Shown here: positions 33,802 through 44,074 of the stretch, piece by piece
Numbering within the stretch: position 1 is the first letter of the stretch
How the letters are laid out: each line of letters begins with the position of its first letter
The notes under the pieces: model-generated
What the model was told of the DNA's origin: nothing
Database searches by the model: none
The model's input: the letters and a program-made list of their open reading frames with translations, nothing else
From: Falsihalocynthiibacter arcticus
Lineage (GTDB): Bacteria > Pseudomonadota > Alphaproteobacteria > Rhodobacterales > Rhodobacteraceae
Direction: 5' to 3'
DNA length: 64,000 nucleotides
Assembly (NCBI RefSeq): GCF_000812665.2
Contig: NZ_CP014327.1
Location: forward strand, 2,075,501-2,139,500
Program-made: the position numbers and the translations under genes

Positions 33802-35553
33802 CTAGGCTTCTGAGGCGCGGTTTGCATCTTCGAGGCGCATCTGCGGTTTCTGTCTGCCGGCCCAAGTGTTGATTTCGAGCCGTCCAGCGAGGTGAAAACG
33901 GGCCCCGCCGTGATTCTCCAAGGCAGGACCGAGGTCTGAGTCGTAGGCTCCAAAACAAATGGCTTCTATGCGGGGCCCGATTCCGTCGCCGAATGTGATC
34001 TTGAGGTGACTTTCGCCGACTCGTTTTGTGAAGAAAATCTGCTGGTCTGAAAATGCGAAGCGGGGGGCGGGGGCGGAGGCGCCGAACGGGCCAGCGGTTT
34101 CAATTTGTTCGATGAGTTCGACTGTTATCGCGCTGGCCATCAGCATTCCATCCAGTCGTAAATCAGCCGGGCCTGCCTCCCCTGCACCTTGTTTGGCCAA
34201 GAGTGCGCTCAGGCGTGCCATCGCTGGTTCGAGTTTATCTTCTTCTATCGACAATCCGGCCGCCATTTTGTGGCCGCCGCCTTTAATGAGTAGGCCTTCG
34301 GATGCAAGTTTTTGAATTGCGGCTCCTAAATCGACGCCAGAAATCGATCGCCCAGATCCTTTTCCTTCGCCATTATCAAGGCCGATTACGATAGCAGGGC
34401 GGTTGGTTTTTTCTTTGAGGCGGCTCGCGACAATTCCAACGACTCCGGGATGCCAGCCTTGGCCCGCGGCCCAGACCAAGGGCGCGTCCAAACCACGATT
34501 TTCGGCTTGTTCCATTGCGGCGGCACGCACACCTTCTTCAATCTCACGACGCTCTGAGTTGAGTTGATCCAGACGTTCCGCAAGCGCTTGGGCTTCGCTC
34601 GGGTCCGTTGTGGCGAGGAGGCGCGCGCCAAGGTCGGCCTTGCCGATCCGACCGCCTGCGTTAATGCGGGGGCCGAGGAGAAATCCAAGGCTGTAACTAT
34701 TGGGGGCCGTGTCCATGCGCGCGACGTCTGCGAGGGCCACAAGGCCGATGCGGGCGCGGTTGGCCATCACTTTGAGGCCTTGGCGCACCAACGCACGGTT
34801 CACCCCAATCAGCGGGGCTACATCGGCCACTGTGCCCAAGGCCACGAGGTCGAGCATCGCCATGAGGTCTGGGCCTTTTGCCTGCGCTTCACGGAGTTGT
34901 CGGTTGGCCTCTACCAACATCAGAAACACAACGGCGGCGGCGCAAAGATGCGCGAGGTCACCGCTTTCATCTTGGCGGTTTGGATTCACAACCGCGTGGG
35001 CGTCGGGCAGGGTTTCCGCACCGAGGTGGTGGTCAAGGATGACAACTTCGGCCCCCTTAGCGGCGGCCACCGGCCCGTGGGAAACGGTGCCACAATCGAC
35101 GCAAATGATGAGGTCATGCTCGGCGGCGAGTGCGGCCATGGCTTCGTCGTTTGGGCCATAGCCTTCGTCAATGCGATCAGGAATATAGAGGGTCGCTTGG
35201 CACCCCATTTGGCGCAACCAGTCGATCAAAAGCGTCGCAGATGTGGCGCCGTCCACGTCGTAATCTGCGAAAATGGCGATGCGTTCTTTGGTGTTTACCG
35301 CTTTGAGAAAACGGGTCGCAGCCTTTTCCATGTCCAGCAAGCTGCGCGGATCAGGAAGGAGGTCTCGCAGGGCTGGAGCGAGGAAGCTATCAACGTCAGC
35401 CGCTGCGACGCCCCGTTTTGCCAGAATGCGGCACAGGGCAGGGGGGAGTTGGGTCTGTTGTTCCAATGCCAACGCCGCGCGATCTTCATCGCCTGTGGGG
35501 CCACACCAGCGGCGTCCATTTAGAGATTTGGAAACGTTGAGAAAATCTTGCAT
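33802..35553 (-). CDS. recJ: Single-stranded-DNA-specific exonuclease RecJ
   Basis: About 583 residues. DHH motifs: IAIFADYDVDGATSATLL, IICVDCGT, VVILDHHLG and AVVNPNRQ. The DHHA1/OB part contains GWHPGVVGIVASRLKEKTNRPAIVIG, GSGRSISGVDLG and GGGHKMAAGLS. ATG 35553 behind GGGGG fits the usual N-terminus (DFLNVSKSLNGRRWCGP); an upstream ATG at 35604 would add 17 non-conserved residues. 5'-3' exonuclease in recombination and mismatch repair. Confidence 0.93.
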   Translation of the reverse strand: MQDFLNVSKSLNGRRWCGPTGDEDRAALALEQQTQLPPALCRILAKRGVAAADVDSFLAPALRDLLPDPRSLLDMEKAATRFLKAVNTKERIAIFADYDVDGATSATLLIDWLRQMGCQATLYIPDRIDEGYGPNDEAMAALAAEHDLIICVDCGTVSHGPVAAAKGAEVVILDHHLGAETLPDAHAVVNPNRQDESGDLAHLCAAAVVFLMLVEANRQLREAQAKGPDLMAMLDLVALGTVADVAPLIGVNRALVRQGLKVMANRARIGLVALADVARMDTAPNSYSLGFLLGPRINAGGRIGKADLGARLLATTDPSEAQALAERLDQLNSERREIEEGVRAAAMEQAENRGLDAPLVWAAGQGWHPGVVGIVASRLKEKTNRPAIVIGLDNGEGKGSGRSISGVDLGAAIQKLASEGLLIKGGGHKMAAGLSIEEDKLEPAMARLSALLAKQGAGEAGPADLRLDGMLMASAITVELIEQIETAGPFGASAPAPRFAFSDQQIFFTKRVGESHLKITFGDGIGPRIEAICFGAYDSDLGPALENHGGARFHLAGRLEINTWAGRQKPQMRLEDANRASEA

Positions 35554-35661
35554 ATGGCCCCCGTTTGTTTTGGGTATCTTATCAGCCATATTTACGACAT
35601 GCACCCGTACAATTCAGAGCAATTAGAGCCGCACACCCTGTAAGGCGCGCGGCAATCGTCA

Positions 35662-36627
35662 TTATTTTGTTGGGTTGCGATACAACATGCGCCGCACGGA
35701 ACCGGTTTTTGAGCGCATCAAGATTGTTTCCGTTGTAAGAAAGCCAATTTCGCGTTTGATCCCCGAAACAACGGAGCCATCGGTCACGCCAGTTGCTGCA
35801 AAAATCACGTCCTGTGTCACCAGATCATCGCGGGTATAGATGCGATCAAAATCGGTGATGCCGATCTTAATGGCACGGCCACGCTCATCGTCATTGCGGA
35901 ACATGAGGCGTCCGTAGATCTGTCCGCCCATACATTTCAGGGCCGCCGCCGCGAGAACCCCTTCTGGTGCGCCGCCAGAACCCATATACATGTCGATACC
36001 CGTGATCGCGGCTTCGGCACAGTGGATCACACCAGCGACATCGCCATCGGTGATTAAACGGATTGCCGCGCCTGTTTCGCGCAATTCTGCGATCATGGCT
36101 TCGTGGCGCGGGCGTTCCAATACGCAAACCGTTATATCTTTGGCGTCGCACCCTTTCGCCTTTGCAAGGGCTGCAACGCGCTCTGACGGCGACATGCTGA
36201 GGGTTACTGTATCTACGGCGAATCCTGGGCCGATAGCCAGTTTGTCCATGTAAACGTCTGGTGCGTGCAGCATGGAACCGCGTGGGCCCATTGCGATCAC
36301 GGTCAATGCGTTTGGCATGTCTTTTGCGGTGAGGGTTGTTCCTTCCAGCGGATCAAGAGCAATATCGACGGCGGGGCCAGTGCCCGTGCCAACTTTTTCG
36401 CCGATATAAAGCATCGGGGCTTCGTCGCGTTCGCCTTCGCCGATCACAACCACGCCGTTGATATCTAGCATGTTCAATTGGTCGCGCATGGCGTTTACGG
36501 CGGCTTGGTCGGCGGCCTTCTCGTCTCCGCGTCCAATCAGGTTCGCGCTCGCAATCGCGGCAGCTTCGGAGACGCGGGCAAGGCCCAACGATAACATTCG
36601 GTCATTAAAATCAGTGGCATTTGCCAT
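35662..36627 (-). CDS. glpX: Class II fructose-1,6-bisphosphatase
   Basis: 321 residues, standard GlpX length. Metal and substrate motifs VVIGEGERDEAPMLYIGE, DIALDPLEGTTL, LITDGDVAGVI and MYMGSGGAPEGVLAAAALKCMGGQI are intact. It catalyses the gluconeogenic hydrolysis of fructose-1,6-bisphosphate. It lies between hom and recJ on the same strand, the usual hom-glpX-recJ order of Rhodobacterales. Confidence 0.95.
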   Translation of the reverse strand: MANATDFNDRMLSLGLARVSEAAAIASANLIGRGDEKAADQAAVNAMRDQLNMLDINGVVVIGEGERDEAPMLYIGEKVGTGTGPAVDIALDPLEGTTLTAKDMPNALTVIAMGPRGSMLHAPDVYMDKLAIGPGFAVDTVTLSMSPSERVAALAKAKGCDAKDITVCVLERPRHEAMIAELRETGAAIRLITDGDVAGVIHCAEAAITGIDMYMGSGGAPEGVLAAAALKCMGGQIYGRLMFRNDDERGRAIKIGITDFDRIYTRDDLVTQDVIFAATGVTDGSVVSGIKREIGFLTTETILMRSKTGSVRRMLYRNPTK

Positions 36628-36689
36628 GGTGTTTTCCTTGCTCTCACTAAAGGGACGGTCAAAGTCAGGGGCGGGCCGGCCCCGTAATT

Positions 36690-37976
36690 TTAAACTGTTT
36701 CGATACGAATTGCGACCGGAGCCGAGGCCAAAACGGACGAGTTTTGAAATCCGACGAACGCGTTTTCCAACGCGTCGGGGGTCGTTTTATGGGTCACAAT
36801 CAATACGGGTGCTGTTTGGGCCTTGTGCTCATACTGGCGCATCCGGTTGATGGAAACGCCTGCTTCTCCCAAGGCCGAGGCAATTTTTGCCAAAGCCCCG
36901 GGTTTGTCCAGAAGCTCTAGACGGAGATAATAGGGGGCGGATGTACCCGAGACCGCGCTGCGCGCGGTTTCCAGCGCCTCGGCGGGTTTGCCGAATGTCG
37001 CAAGACGTGTCCCACGAGCAATGTCCATAATATCCGAAAGCACTGCGCTTGCGGTTGGGCCTTCGCCTGCGCCTGCGCCGCGTAAAACGATTTGGCCGAC
37101 GTCATCGCCTTCCAAAACGACCATATTGGTACCGCCTTCAAGCTGCCCAAGCGGCGAGTCTGCGGGCACCAAGCAGGGGGACATGCGCTGCTCTAGGCCG
37201 CGTCCTGTGCGCTGAGCGACACCCAAAAGTTTGATGCGATATCCCATGTCAGCGGCGTGATGAATATCTTCAATTGTGATGCGCTGGATGCCTTCAAGCT
37301 CCACGCCGGCAAAGTCAATCTTGGTGCCAAAAGCGATGGAGGACAGAATCGCAAGCTTGTGCCCCGCATCAACGCCCCCCACATCAAGGTTTGGATCGGC
37401 TTCAAGATAACCAAGCTGGCTGGCTTCCTCGAAGACTTGGTCATAGGTGAGGCCAGCGCTCTGCATCCGTGTAAGGATATAATTGCAGCTGCCGTTCATC
37501 ACGCCCATCACACGGGAAATTTCGTTGCCAGCCAAGCCCTCTGTGAGGGCCTTAACGACGGGAATTCCCCCCGCAACGGCCGCTTCAAAACGAATGACGC
37601 AGTCTGCTTTTTCGGCGGCAAGTGCAAGGGCATGTCCGTGGATAGCAAGCAAGGCTTTGTTGGCGGTCACAACATCTTTGCCTGCGGCAAGTGCGGCCTC
37701 CATTGCGTCTTTTGCCGCGCCTTCACTACCGCCCATCAACTCAACAAAGACGTCAATGTCATCTCGTTTTGCCAAGGCTACGGGATCATCTTCCCAAGCA
37801 TAATCTGACAGCACAACGCCACGATCCTTGTCGCGGGAGCGCGCGGAAACGGCGGTGATAACGATGGGGCGACCGGCGCGATCCGCCAGCAAATTCGCCT
37901 TCTGGCGTAGGATTTTGACAACGCCAACTCCTACAGTCCCCAGTCCAGCAATTCCGAGTCGAAGTGGCGTGGTCAT
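36690..37976 (-). CDS. hom: Homoserine dehydrogenase
   Basis: 428 residues. NAD(P)-binding GIAGLGTVGVGVVKIL at the start; catalytic region GSCNYILTRM ... EASQLGYLEADPNLDVGGVDAGHKLAIL; C-terminal ACT domain (PYYLRLELLDKPGALAKIASALGEAGVSI), implying allosteric feedback, usually by threonine. Reduces aspartate semialdehyde to homoserine for Thr/Met synthesis. Confidence 0.95.
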   Translation of the reverse strand: MTTPLRLGIAGLGTVGVGVVKILRQKANLLADRAGRPIVITAVSARSRDKDRGVVLSDYAWEDDPVALAKRDDIDVFVELMGGSEGAAKDAMEAALAAGKDVVTANKALLAIHGHALALAAEKADCVIRFEAAVAGGIPVVKALTEGLAGNEISRVMGVMNGSCNYILTRMQSAGLTYDQVFEEASQLGYLEADPNLDVGGVDAGHKLAILSSIAFGTKIDFAGVELEGIQRITIEDIHHAADMGYRIKLLGVAQRTGRGLEQRMSPCLVPADSPLGQLEGGTNMVVLEGDDVGQIVLRGAGAGEGPTASAVLSDIMDIARGTRLATFGKPAEALETARSAVSGTSAPYYLRLELLDKPGALAKIASALGEAGVSINRMRQYEHKAQTAPVLIVTHKTTPDALENAFVGFQNSSVLASAPVAIRIETV

Positions 37977-38114
37977 AGGAAAGTCCTTGGTGCTAGGGGC
38001 AGGGTGTTTTCGATGTCTGATTTCTTAGGCGTCTGTTAGCGGGAATTAGCGCCGGTTGCAACGCAACTTTCCTCGCTATTCGCTTGGTTTTGCAGGTGCT
38101 TTAGACGAAATATG

Positions 38115-38405
38115 CTAAAGGGGGCGGTGTCTTTCAATGGCTGCTAGGAGTTTTTGACGCGAGATCGGGTCAAGGACGGGCCCGCGCAAGGCGGCGGCGC
38201 GCGCTTTTAAGGCGGCGGTTCCTACGAGTTGTGTGGAGGGGGTTGCCACGGTTGGATAGGCTGCAATCAAGGAAGATAAGGGTAAAAGCGATGGAAACTT
38301 CGCCGCGCGATCAATTTCGCTGACTTGCGCACCGATGTCGGGCGCAGACGAGCAACTCATCAACGCGAAAAATGTTGCGAATAGGTAAGGTAAACGAAGC
38401 GGCAA
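38115..38405 (-). CDS. Putative lipoprotein
   Basis: About 97 residues if started at TTG 38405: LPLRLPYLFATFFALMSCSSAPD, a short signal with a possible lipobox ending at Cys, followed by a helical Ala/Arg-rich C-terminus (ALKARAAALRGPVLDPISRQKLLAAIERH). Similar small lipoproteins beside a TetR gene occur in related genomes. The frame is open up to 38549, but that would overlap the divergent tetR start. Start uncertain. Confidence 0.55.
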   Translation of the reverse strand: MPLRLPYLFATFFALMSCSSAPDIGAQVSEIDRAAKFPSLLPLSSLIAAYPTVATPSTQLVGTAALKARAAALRGPVLDPISRQKLLAAIERHRPL

Positions 38406-38527
38406 GGCAGACTCAAAAGCTAAGAATAATGAGCTTTGGTTATAGTCGTTGGTCGCAAAAAAACAAGAAGGCGATGCCGATGGGGGTTCTCTCTGGATCA
38501 TGAACGTTTGTTCATTTAAAAGAAGAT

Positions 38528-39115
38528 ATGGCACGCAAAACTGGTTCACACTCCAATATCACAGGCCCTCGCATTCGCGAGGTGGCTCTTTCGCTGTTTG
38601 CGCAACAAGGATTTGCAGCTGTTTCTATGCGCAAAATCGCCAGTGAAGTTGGCGTGCAAGCGGGGGCGTTGTATTTGTATACACCCGACAAACAAACGCT
38701 GCTTTTTGATCTGATGCAAAGCCACATGGACGAGTTATTGGCCGCATTTGACATAGTTGAAATCGCGGGATCTGCCCGCGCGCGACTAGAACAGTTTGCG
38801 CGGTTTCATATCGGATTTCACATGGAGCGGCCTGACGCGGTTTTTGTCGCCTATATGGAGTTGAGAAACCTAGAACCTGCGAATTTCACCAAGATTGAGG
38901 AGCTGCGGCGCCAATACGAAAGCCTGTTGGAGAATATCGTAAAGGCAGGGCAGGTCGAGGGTATTTTTGATGTACCCGACAGCAAGCTTGCGACGATGGC
39001 TTTGATTGCCATGCTCACGGGGGTGAACACGTGGTATCGCGAGGGCGGGCGCATGTCGCGCGCTGAGGTCGAAGATGTTTACGCGCAGATGGCGCTGAAG
39101 GCCGTCGGCGCGTAA
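38528..39115 (+). CDS. TetR/AcrR family regulator
   Basis: 195 residues. The N-terminal HTH is IREVALSLFAQQGFAAVSMRKIASEVGVQAGALYLYTPDKQTLL; a helical ligand-binding domain follows (FARFHIGFHMERPDAVFVAYMEL). No obvious target: the divergent neighbour is the small lipoprotein and the convergent one is pirin. Confidence 0.88.
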   Translation: MARKTGSHSNITGPRIREVALSLFAQQGFAAVSMRKIASEVGVQAGALYLYTPDKQTLLFDLMQSHMDELLAAFDIVEIAGSARARLEQFARFHIGFHMERPDAVFVAYMELRNLEPANFTKIEELRRQYESLLENIVKAGQVEGIFDVPDSKLATMALIAMLTGVNTWYREGGRMSRAEVEDVYAQMALKAVGA

Positions 39116-39124
39116 AGCTTTGAT

Positions 39125-40036
39125 TTAATGCGCAGGTTTGATGAAGGTTCCGTTGCGCAAGTCTGCGAAAGCCTGCTGAAGCTCTGCCCGTGTGTTCATC
39201 ACAATCGGTCCGTGCCAAGCAACGGGTTCTTGGATCGGCGCACCTGAGATGAACAAAAACCGGATGCCTTTTTCACCCGCTTGAACGGTTACTTCATCGC
39301 CTGAGCCAAATCGAACCAAAGTCCGGTTGCCCGACATATCGCGAATATTGACCTCTTCGCCGCGCACTTCTTTCTCGAGGAGAACACCCGTCGGTTTTGA
39401 AGCATCGGCGAAACGGCCCGACCCGTCGAAAATATAGGCGAAGGCCCGACGGTAGGTGTCGATCTTGAAACTCTTTTTAACTCCTGCTGGCACGTAAATA
39501 TCGAGGTACTGCGGATCAGCAGCGACACCATCGACAGGGCCGCTTTTCCCCCAGAAATTCCCTGTGATAACTTTTACGCGCGTGCCGTCGTCGTCGATGA
39601 TTTCAGGGATATCGTTTCCTGTGACATCTTGGTATCGCGGCGTGGTCATCTTGAGATCACCCGGTAAGTTGGCCCAAAGCTGGAAGCCATGCATTTGGCC
39701 TGCGGCGTTCCCGCTTGGCATCTCCTGGTGCATAATTCCCGAGCCAGCGGTCATCCACTGCACGTCGCCCGCGCCCAATGTGCCCACATTTCCAAGGCTA
39801 TCGCCGTGTTCAACGGAGCCTGACAACACATAGGTTATGGTTTCGATGCCGCGGTGGGGATGCCACGGGAAGCCTGCGGCAAAATCCTCGGGCTTTTCGT
39901 TGCGGAAATCGTCGAACAACAGAAACGGGTCCAGCATGTCTGGGTTTTCAAACCCAAAGGCACGGTGCAATTTAACGCCAGCGCCTTCAATGGTTGGCTT
40001 GGCGAGGGATGTATCCAAAATAGGGCGAATTGACAT
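39125..40036 (-). CDS. Pirin family protein
   Basis: 303-residue bicupin. Metal site FPWHPHRGIETITYVLSGSVEHGDSLGN with the HxH and following Glu and His, then MTAGSGIMHQEMPSG. The C-terminal cupin ends GAPIQEPVAWHGPIVMNTRAELQQAF. Pirins have quercetinase-like folds; the native substrate is usually unknown. Its end is 9 bp from the convergent tetR gene. Confidence 0.9.
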   Translation of the reverse strand: MSIRPILDTSLAKPTIEGAGVKLHRAFGFENPDMLDPFLLFDDFRNEKPEDFAAGFPWHPHRGIETITYVLSGSVEHGDSLGNVGTLGAGDVQWMTAGSGIMHQEMPSGNAAGQMHGFQLWANLPGDLKMTTPRYQDVTGNDIPEIIDDDGTRVKVITGNFWGKSGPVDGVAADPQYLDIYVPAGVKKSFKIDTYRRAFAYIFDGSGRFADASKPTGVLLEKEVRGEEVNIRDMSGNRTLVRFGSGDEVTVQAGEKGIRFLFISGAPIQEPVAWHGPIVMNTRAELQQAFADLRNGTFIKPAH

Positions 40037-40212
40037 TTTCTTGTCCTTTCAAACTGTGTGATACGAAGATAGTCGCTCCAATGCCTTTGCAAAATAGCAC
40101 ATTCAGCACAGTGTCTGTGCATTAATGCGCGCTTCAAAACCCTACCCAGTTTCCGCGCTATCATTTCGCCGACAAGCAAGGTACACCGACGCCTGCATTT
40201 AGGGAGGTCACA

Positions 40213-40770
40213 ATGACACAAGAGACGCATGAACCAGAAGTCGTAGCGGCGGAAAACGAGCCACAGAACGCGCCTGACGTTCCTTTTGCAGAAGCTAAGC
40301 CCTCGGCGCCACGACGTTTGATGGGGCTCGCAGTTCTTTATATGTTGGGTGGGTTGCTGCTCTATATTTCATTCGTGAAGCCCCCTGCAGAGCTTCTTTG
40401 GCAGGTGTTTTTGATCCTGTTCGGTCTGCTCATTATGTATCTTGGGGAACGGATGCGCAAAGCGACGCTTCAATCGATATTCTTGACGGCCGAAGGACTG
40501 GTTACGTCGGACGGTATTAAAATCGTTGATGTGGATAATGTGAAGTCAATCGACCGCGGCGTGTTTGCTTTTAAACCGTCAAATGGCTTTACCGTTCTTA
40601 TGCACAAGAAGCAGGCGCGCGCTTGGTCCCCCGGCATTTGGTGGCGTTTGGGACGGCGTGTAGGGGTTGGCGGGGTTATTCAAGCGTCGCAAACGAAAAG
40701 CATGGCCGAAATTCTCGCGATGATGGTGCATCAACGGATGCACGGTCCAGACGAAAATATGGAGCCTTAA
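40213..40770 (+). CDS. Two-helix membrane protein of unknown function
   Basis: 185 residues. A disordered acidic N-terminus, two membrane helices (LMGLAVLYMLGGLLLYISFV and LLWQVFLILFGLLIMYLG) and a soluble domain beginning LTAEGLVTSDGIKIVDVDNVKSIDRG, which looks PH-like as in small membrane proteins. ATG 40213 follows GGGAGGTC. Convergent with the pilus operon, 4 bp apart. Confidence 0.75.
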   Translation: MTQETHEPEVVAAENEPQNAPDVPFAEAKPSAPRRLMGLAVLYMLGGLLLYISFVKPPAELLWQVFLILFGLLIMYLGERMRKATLQSIFLTAEGLVTSDGIKIVDVDNVKSIDRGVFAFKPSNGFTVLMHKKQARAWSPGIWWRLGRRVGVGGVIQASQTKSMAEILAMMVHQRMHGPDENMEP

Positions 40771-40773
40771 AGG

Positions 40774-41370
40774 CTATTCAACACAGGTTTCCCAGCACAG
40801 CTTTGGTGCGAAGCGTGAGCGTGTGACGGCAAGTTCGGACATTTCCAAGAGGGGAATGCCAACGTTAAACACGGGTTGATAATTCATAAAGGTTTCAACC
40901 ATCAACACACGATCATGCAGGGGCATAACGGGGACACGGTCGCCATAAGTTGCGACATCAACATTGGTCAGGGTATAGTTGCCGCCGGTTGCAAATGACC
41001 AATCCTTGACCAAAACACGCGAGTCTTTGTCACATTCTTCGGTACAAACGACCGAAGTGACGCGTATCCACGTGTTTTCATCTGCTGAGTTGGACAGGAA
41101 TTCAAACATGTCCAGCAAGCCATTCACATAGGGCGCATCCACAACGTCGAGCTGTCGGCTGAGCATATCGGCCACAGTGAACGTCGCTTTGAGGTTTGTG
41201 CTCCGTGCTTGGAAGGCATCAAAAAACGCGAAGGTTGCCACATAGGCCCAGCACAGAAGCGGGAACATAACGATTGCTTCGACCGTCATGCTGCCTTCAT
41301 TGCCCACTAAGAAACGGCGTAGCAAAGGAATGTGCGTTGGGCGGGCCTCTTTGGATTTGATGTGTTTCAT
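40774..41370 (-). CDS. TadE/TadG-like pilus assembly protein
   Basis: 198 residues. A basic N-terminus precedes the single TadE-type helix FLVGNEGSMTVEAIVMFPLLCWAYVATFAFFDAF, with the G-S-x-T-V-E segment. The rest is a periplasmic domain with Cys pairs (VVCTEECDKD and C-terminal LCWETCVE). Third gene of the minor-pseudopilin operon, one base after the preceding stop. Confidence 0.8.
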   Translation of the reverse strand: MKHIKSKEARPTHIPLLRRFLVGNEGSMTVEAIVMFPLLCWAYVATFAFFDAFQARSTNLKATFTVADMLSRQLDVVDAPYVNGLLDMFEFLSNSADENTWIRVTSVVCTEECDKDSRVLVKDWSFATGGNYTLTNVDVATYGDRVPVMPLHDRVLMVETFMNYQPVFNVGIPLLEMSELAVTRSRFAPKLCWETCVE

Positions 41371-41371
41371 A

Positions 41372-41920
41372 TCAATTTGGCTCGTTTACAAAGGCTGAAA
41401 CAGAAATCAGAGCATATCCGCCATCTGAGTCGTGTTTTGGAAGATCCAGCGCGAATTCTGAGGATTTAAAAAACGGGTCCACAATGACACAAGCGCGCAC
41501 CAGCATCATTTCGTTTTGAGTGCCGCCGTTAAAGGCTGTGACCGGCTTGATTTCGGAGCCACGGTCGAGGCATTTGGTCGCCGTGCCAAGAGGTGCCCAA
41601 GTCTCTGTCGAAACGGGGCGCAACTCAATCAAGATCACGTCGATGCAATCTGGAATAATGCCTGCGAGTTTGCAGATTTTTTCTTTGAGCTCGTCGTGTG
41701 TTGGCGGGTTCCACGTTCCAAGGCGCAAATCGCGGACCGAAAGATCCACCGCGCGTTCAAGCATGACGTGACGAACTTTTAGAACCCCGATCTCTACCGA
41801 TCCAAGCAAAAAGCTTATGAGAAACGGGAAGAGGATCACGAACTCGATGGTCGCCGATCCAGCCTCGCTCTGCGCAAATTTGCGCAAAAGCCGTTTTGGG
41901 AGGGAGAGAGGCGATATCAT
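41372..41920 (-). CDS. TadE-like pilus assembly protein
   Basis: 182 residues. The TadE segment FAQSEAGSATIEFVILFPFLISFLLGSVEIGVL is near residue 15; the periplasmic remainder has paired cysteines (ICKLAGIIPDCIDV). Overlaps the tadG-like gene by 4 bp, so it is coupled. The expected role is as a minor pseudopilin of Flp/Tad pili; the Tad motor and secretin genes are not in this window. Confidence 0.82.
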   Translation of the reverse strand: MISPLSLPKRLLRKFAQSEAGSATIEFVILFPFLISFLLGSVEIGVLKVRHVMLERAVDLSVRDLRLGTWNPPTHDELKEKICKLAGIIPDCIDVILIELRPVSTETWAPLGTATKCLDRGSEIKPVTAFNGGTQNEMMLVRACVIVDPFFKSSEFALDLPKHDSDGGYALISVSAFVNEPN

Positions 41921-43688
41921 TGAGTGAGCCTTAGACGATTGATTTGGCTGGCGATCGCTGCGAACGCCGCAGAAATATTTGTGCCGTCCACGTCAAAGAA
42001 GTGGTTTTCGGTGCTTGCACAATCCCTCATGACGTCAAGATAGGCATCTTCAACTTCAAAGCCGATTGTGAAAATTAGGATTTTTTCTTTCTTGGCGGCG
42101 TCACAAGACGCAAAGAGGTTGTTGTCTTGTGTGGTTGGCGTGATTCCGAAATCCAAACCGGACGTCGGTTCATAGTACAGTGGACCATAATTATCTATCC
42201 ACGATTCCGTTTTTAAAACGAACAATTCTGGCCACGTGAGCTGCCTAATAGAGTTCTCATCATCCATGTCCGCTTCGACATATGTATAGGTGGGAACCAT
42301 TTCGCATTTTTTGTACCAATTGCGTCTATATTGGTACCATGTACATTCCTCTTCTTCCCCCGTGATTTGATAGGAGCCTGGAGAGTTAACCCGAACGTTA
42401 TTGTCTATGTCCAAGAAATTGTCGTCATCCTCGTAGTAAATAAAAAGATTGTCATCTCCTGAAGTAAGCTCTTGGTAAACGGGCGTGGGGCCGCGACGTT
42501 TGTCTGCATTCATAAACGGACGTCCCTCGTGTTTACCATCGGTCATGAGAACGATAACTTTGGAGGAGTCCCGTATGTTAATCCCGTCCCCAAACGGCAG
42601 GGGGCGTTCTGCGAAGAGAGGATCGATGTTCGGATTAGCTTTTTCGGATATTGCTTTAATCGCAGGTTGTGCTGCGGGATCGAGGAGTGCGACTCCCCAT
42701 TTCATACCTTGGTCGATGGAGGTGGATTTATCCGCTTCTAGGCCGTTGATGAAAGTATCTACATCGGAATAGTTGCTCAGTAACGGCTGAATTTCGCGGT
42801 TAGATCCAATCGTATCACAGTAGAAATAGTTGGGCGTATTCGAGGAGTTGCTCCAATAGTCGAAATGTGCAGATTGTAGCAAGTCCCCCCCAAGCTCACA
42901 CTTGTCGCCTCAAAGTCATCGGAGCTGAAATCAACGCAGCGAGAATATGTGTGGTCGGAAAACACGCCATATTGCTCCGCAAGGTCGGCGCCGACGTCAA
43001 CTTGAGCCGCGTAAGGGACAATTGAAAGGGACACGCGCCCATCTTCAACGGTGCATTCTTTCTCGCGCTCTGGGTCACTTGGGTTGCAAAGCATGGCATA
43101 CCCAAACTCTTTGGCCGCTTTTTGCAGTTCATAAAGCTTTGTATGGCCAGATGCCGAGTTGTACCGCATAGAGCCTGAGACATCGACGACCAGTGAGATT
43201 TCAACGTCCGAAATGCCTTCCTCAGCGGAACCGAAAGCGGGCGAAGACAAATGATTCACACCCGCGAGGCGCATAAAGGTTGTGTCAATTTCGAGGGACG
43301 TAGATGCCTGCACCCAACGATAATTTCTCATCCCTGCGGACTCGACCGTTTTATGCTGAATATCTATGTCAAATCCAGTCAGACCCGATTTCTCGAAGTA
43401 ATCACGGACAACGAATTCGGGGTCAAGGTCTTGCTCAAGGCTCGCCGCCGCAAGTATGGCGCGATCAAGGGTATACTGCATGCGCGTACGTTGCGTCTCA
43501 AGATAGATGACATCAACGGCGATACCACCGACCATCAGCATGACTAGGAAAATGAAAAGGGAAAATACGATCAGCGACCCGTCTTCATTCCGGCCAAAGG
43601 ATTTCAATCCACGCAAGCGCGCGCCAAACGATTTCCCAAAGCGCGTTGGGCTGACGTTAGCCACAGGATTTTCCCAATTTTTAAACAT
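41917..43688 (-). CDS. TadG-like pilus protein with von Willebrand A domain; frame broken at a C7/G7 run
   Basis: About 590 residues once joined. N-terminal TadE/G helix (NEDGSLIVFSLFIFLVMLMVGGIAVDVIYLE), then a VWA domain with the MIDAS DVSGSM motif (VVDVSGSMRY) and VIVLMTDGKHEGRPF further on. The first frame ends near 42777 and the second opens upstream of it. The break is at seven C (plus strand 42885-42891); one more base restores SVSLGG-DLLQSAHFDYW. First gene of the operon with two TadE-like genes. Probably a sequencing indel. Confidence 0.82.
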
Positions 43689-43833
43689 ATCATTCGCCTT
43701 TCCCGGAGTCCAAAAACACAGTCTCCCTCACACGACACGCAAAGTGCGCCAATGGGTTTTATGATTGAGACTTGTGGCGGAATTAGGGCGCAGATAGGAG
43801 GGAAAGGCAATTTTTATGAGAAAATTGAGATAT

Positions 43834-43849
43834 TTAACGAAAAATTAAC
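43834..43849. promoter_or_regulatory. CtrA binding site candidate
   Basis: TTAA-CGAAAAA-TTAAC is an exact match to the alphaproteobacterial CtrA consensus TTAA-N7-TTAAC. It lies about 146 bp upstream of the tadG-like start and 225 bp before gdhA. CtrA control of Tad pili is known in this class; direct control here is inferred. Confidence 0.65.
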
Positions 43850-44074
43850 CATTACTGTCGACGGTTAGGCGACAATCTAATGAGGGGGTCGAAATTGTTG
43901 AATTTGGGCGCGAACTGCGCGATGTCACAGTTGTGTACGGCCTTCGTCCTGTTCGATTTAAATTTCTTTCGGTGTTACCGTTAACAGAAGTGGCATGTTT
44001 ATCATTAATACCTAGTCTGGCGGTAACTATATACGCACGGTGATTCGCATTGTCGCGTTTTGGGAGGGCTATCT

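Noticed and set aside
34564-35523. A 319-codon plus-strand ORF
   Set aside because: Antisense shadow of recJ, whose DHH and DHHA1 motifs are intact on the minus strand.
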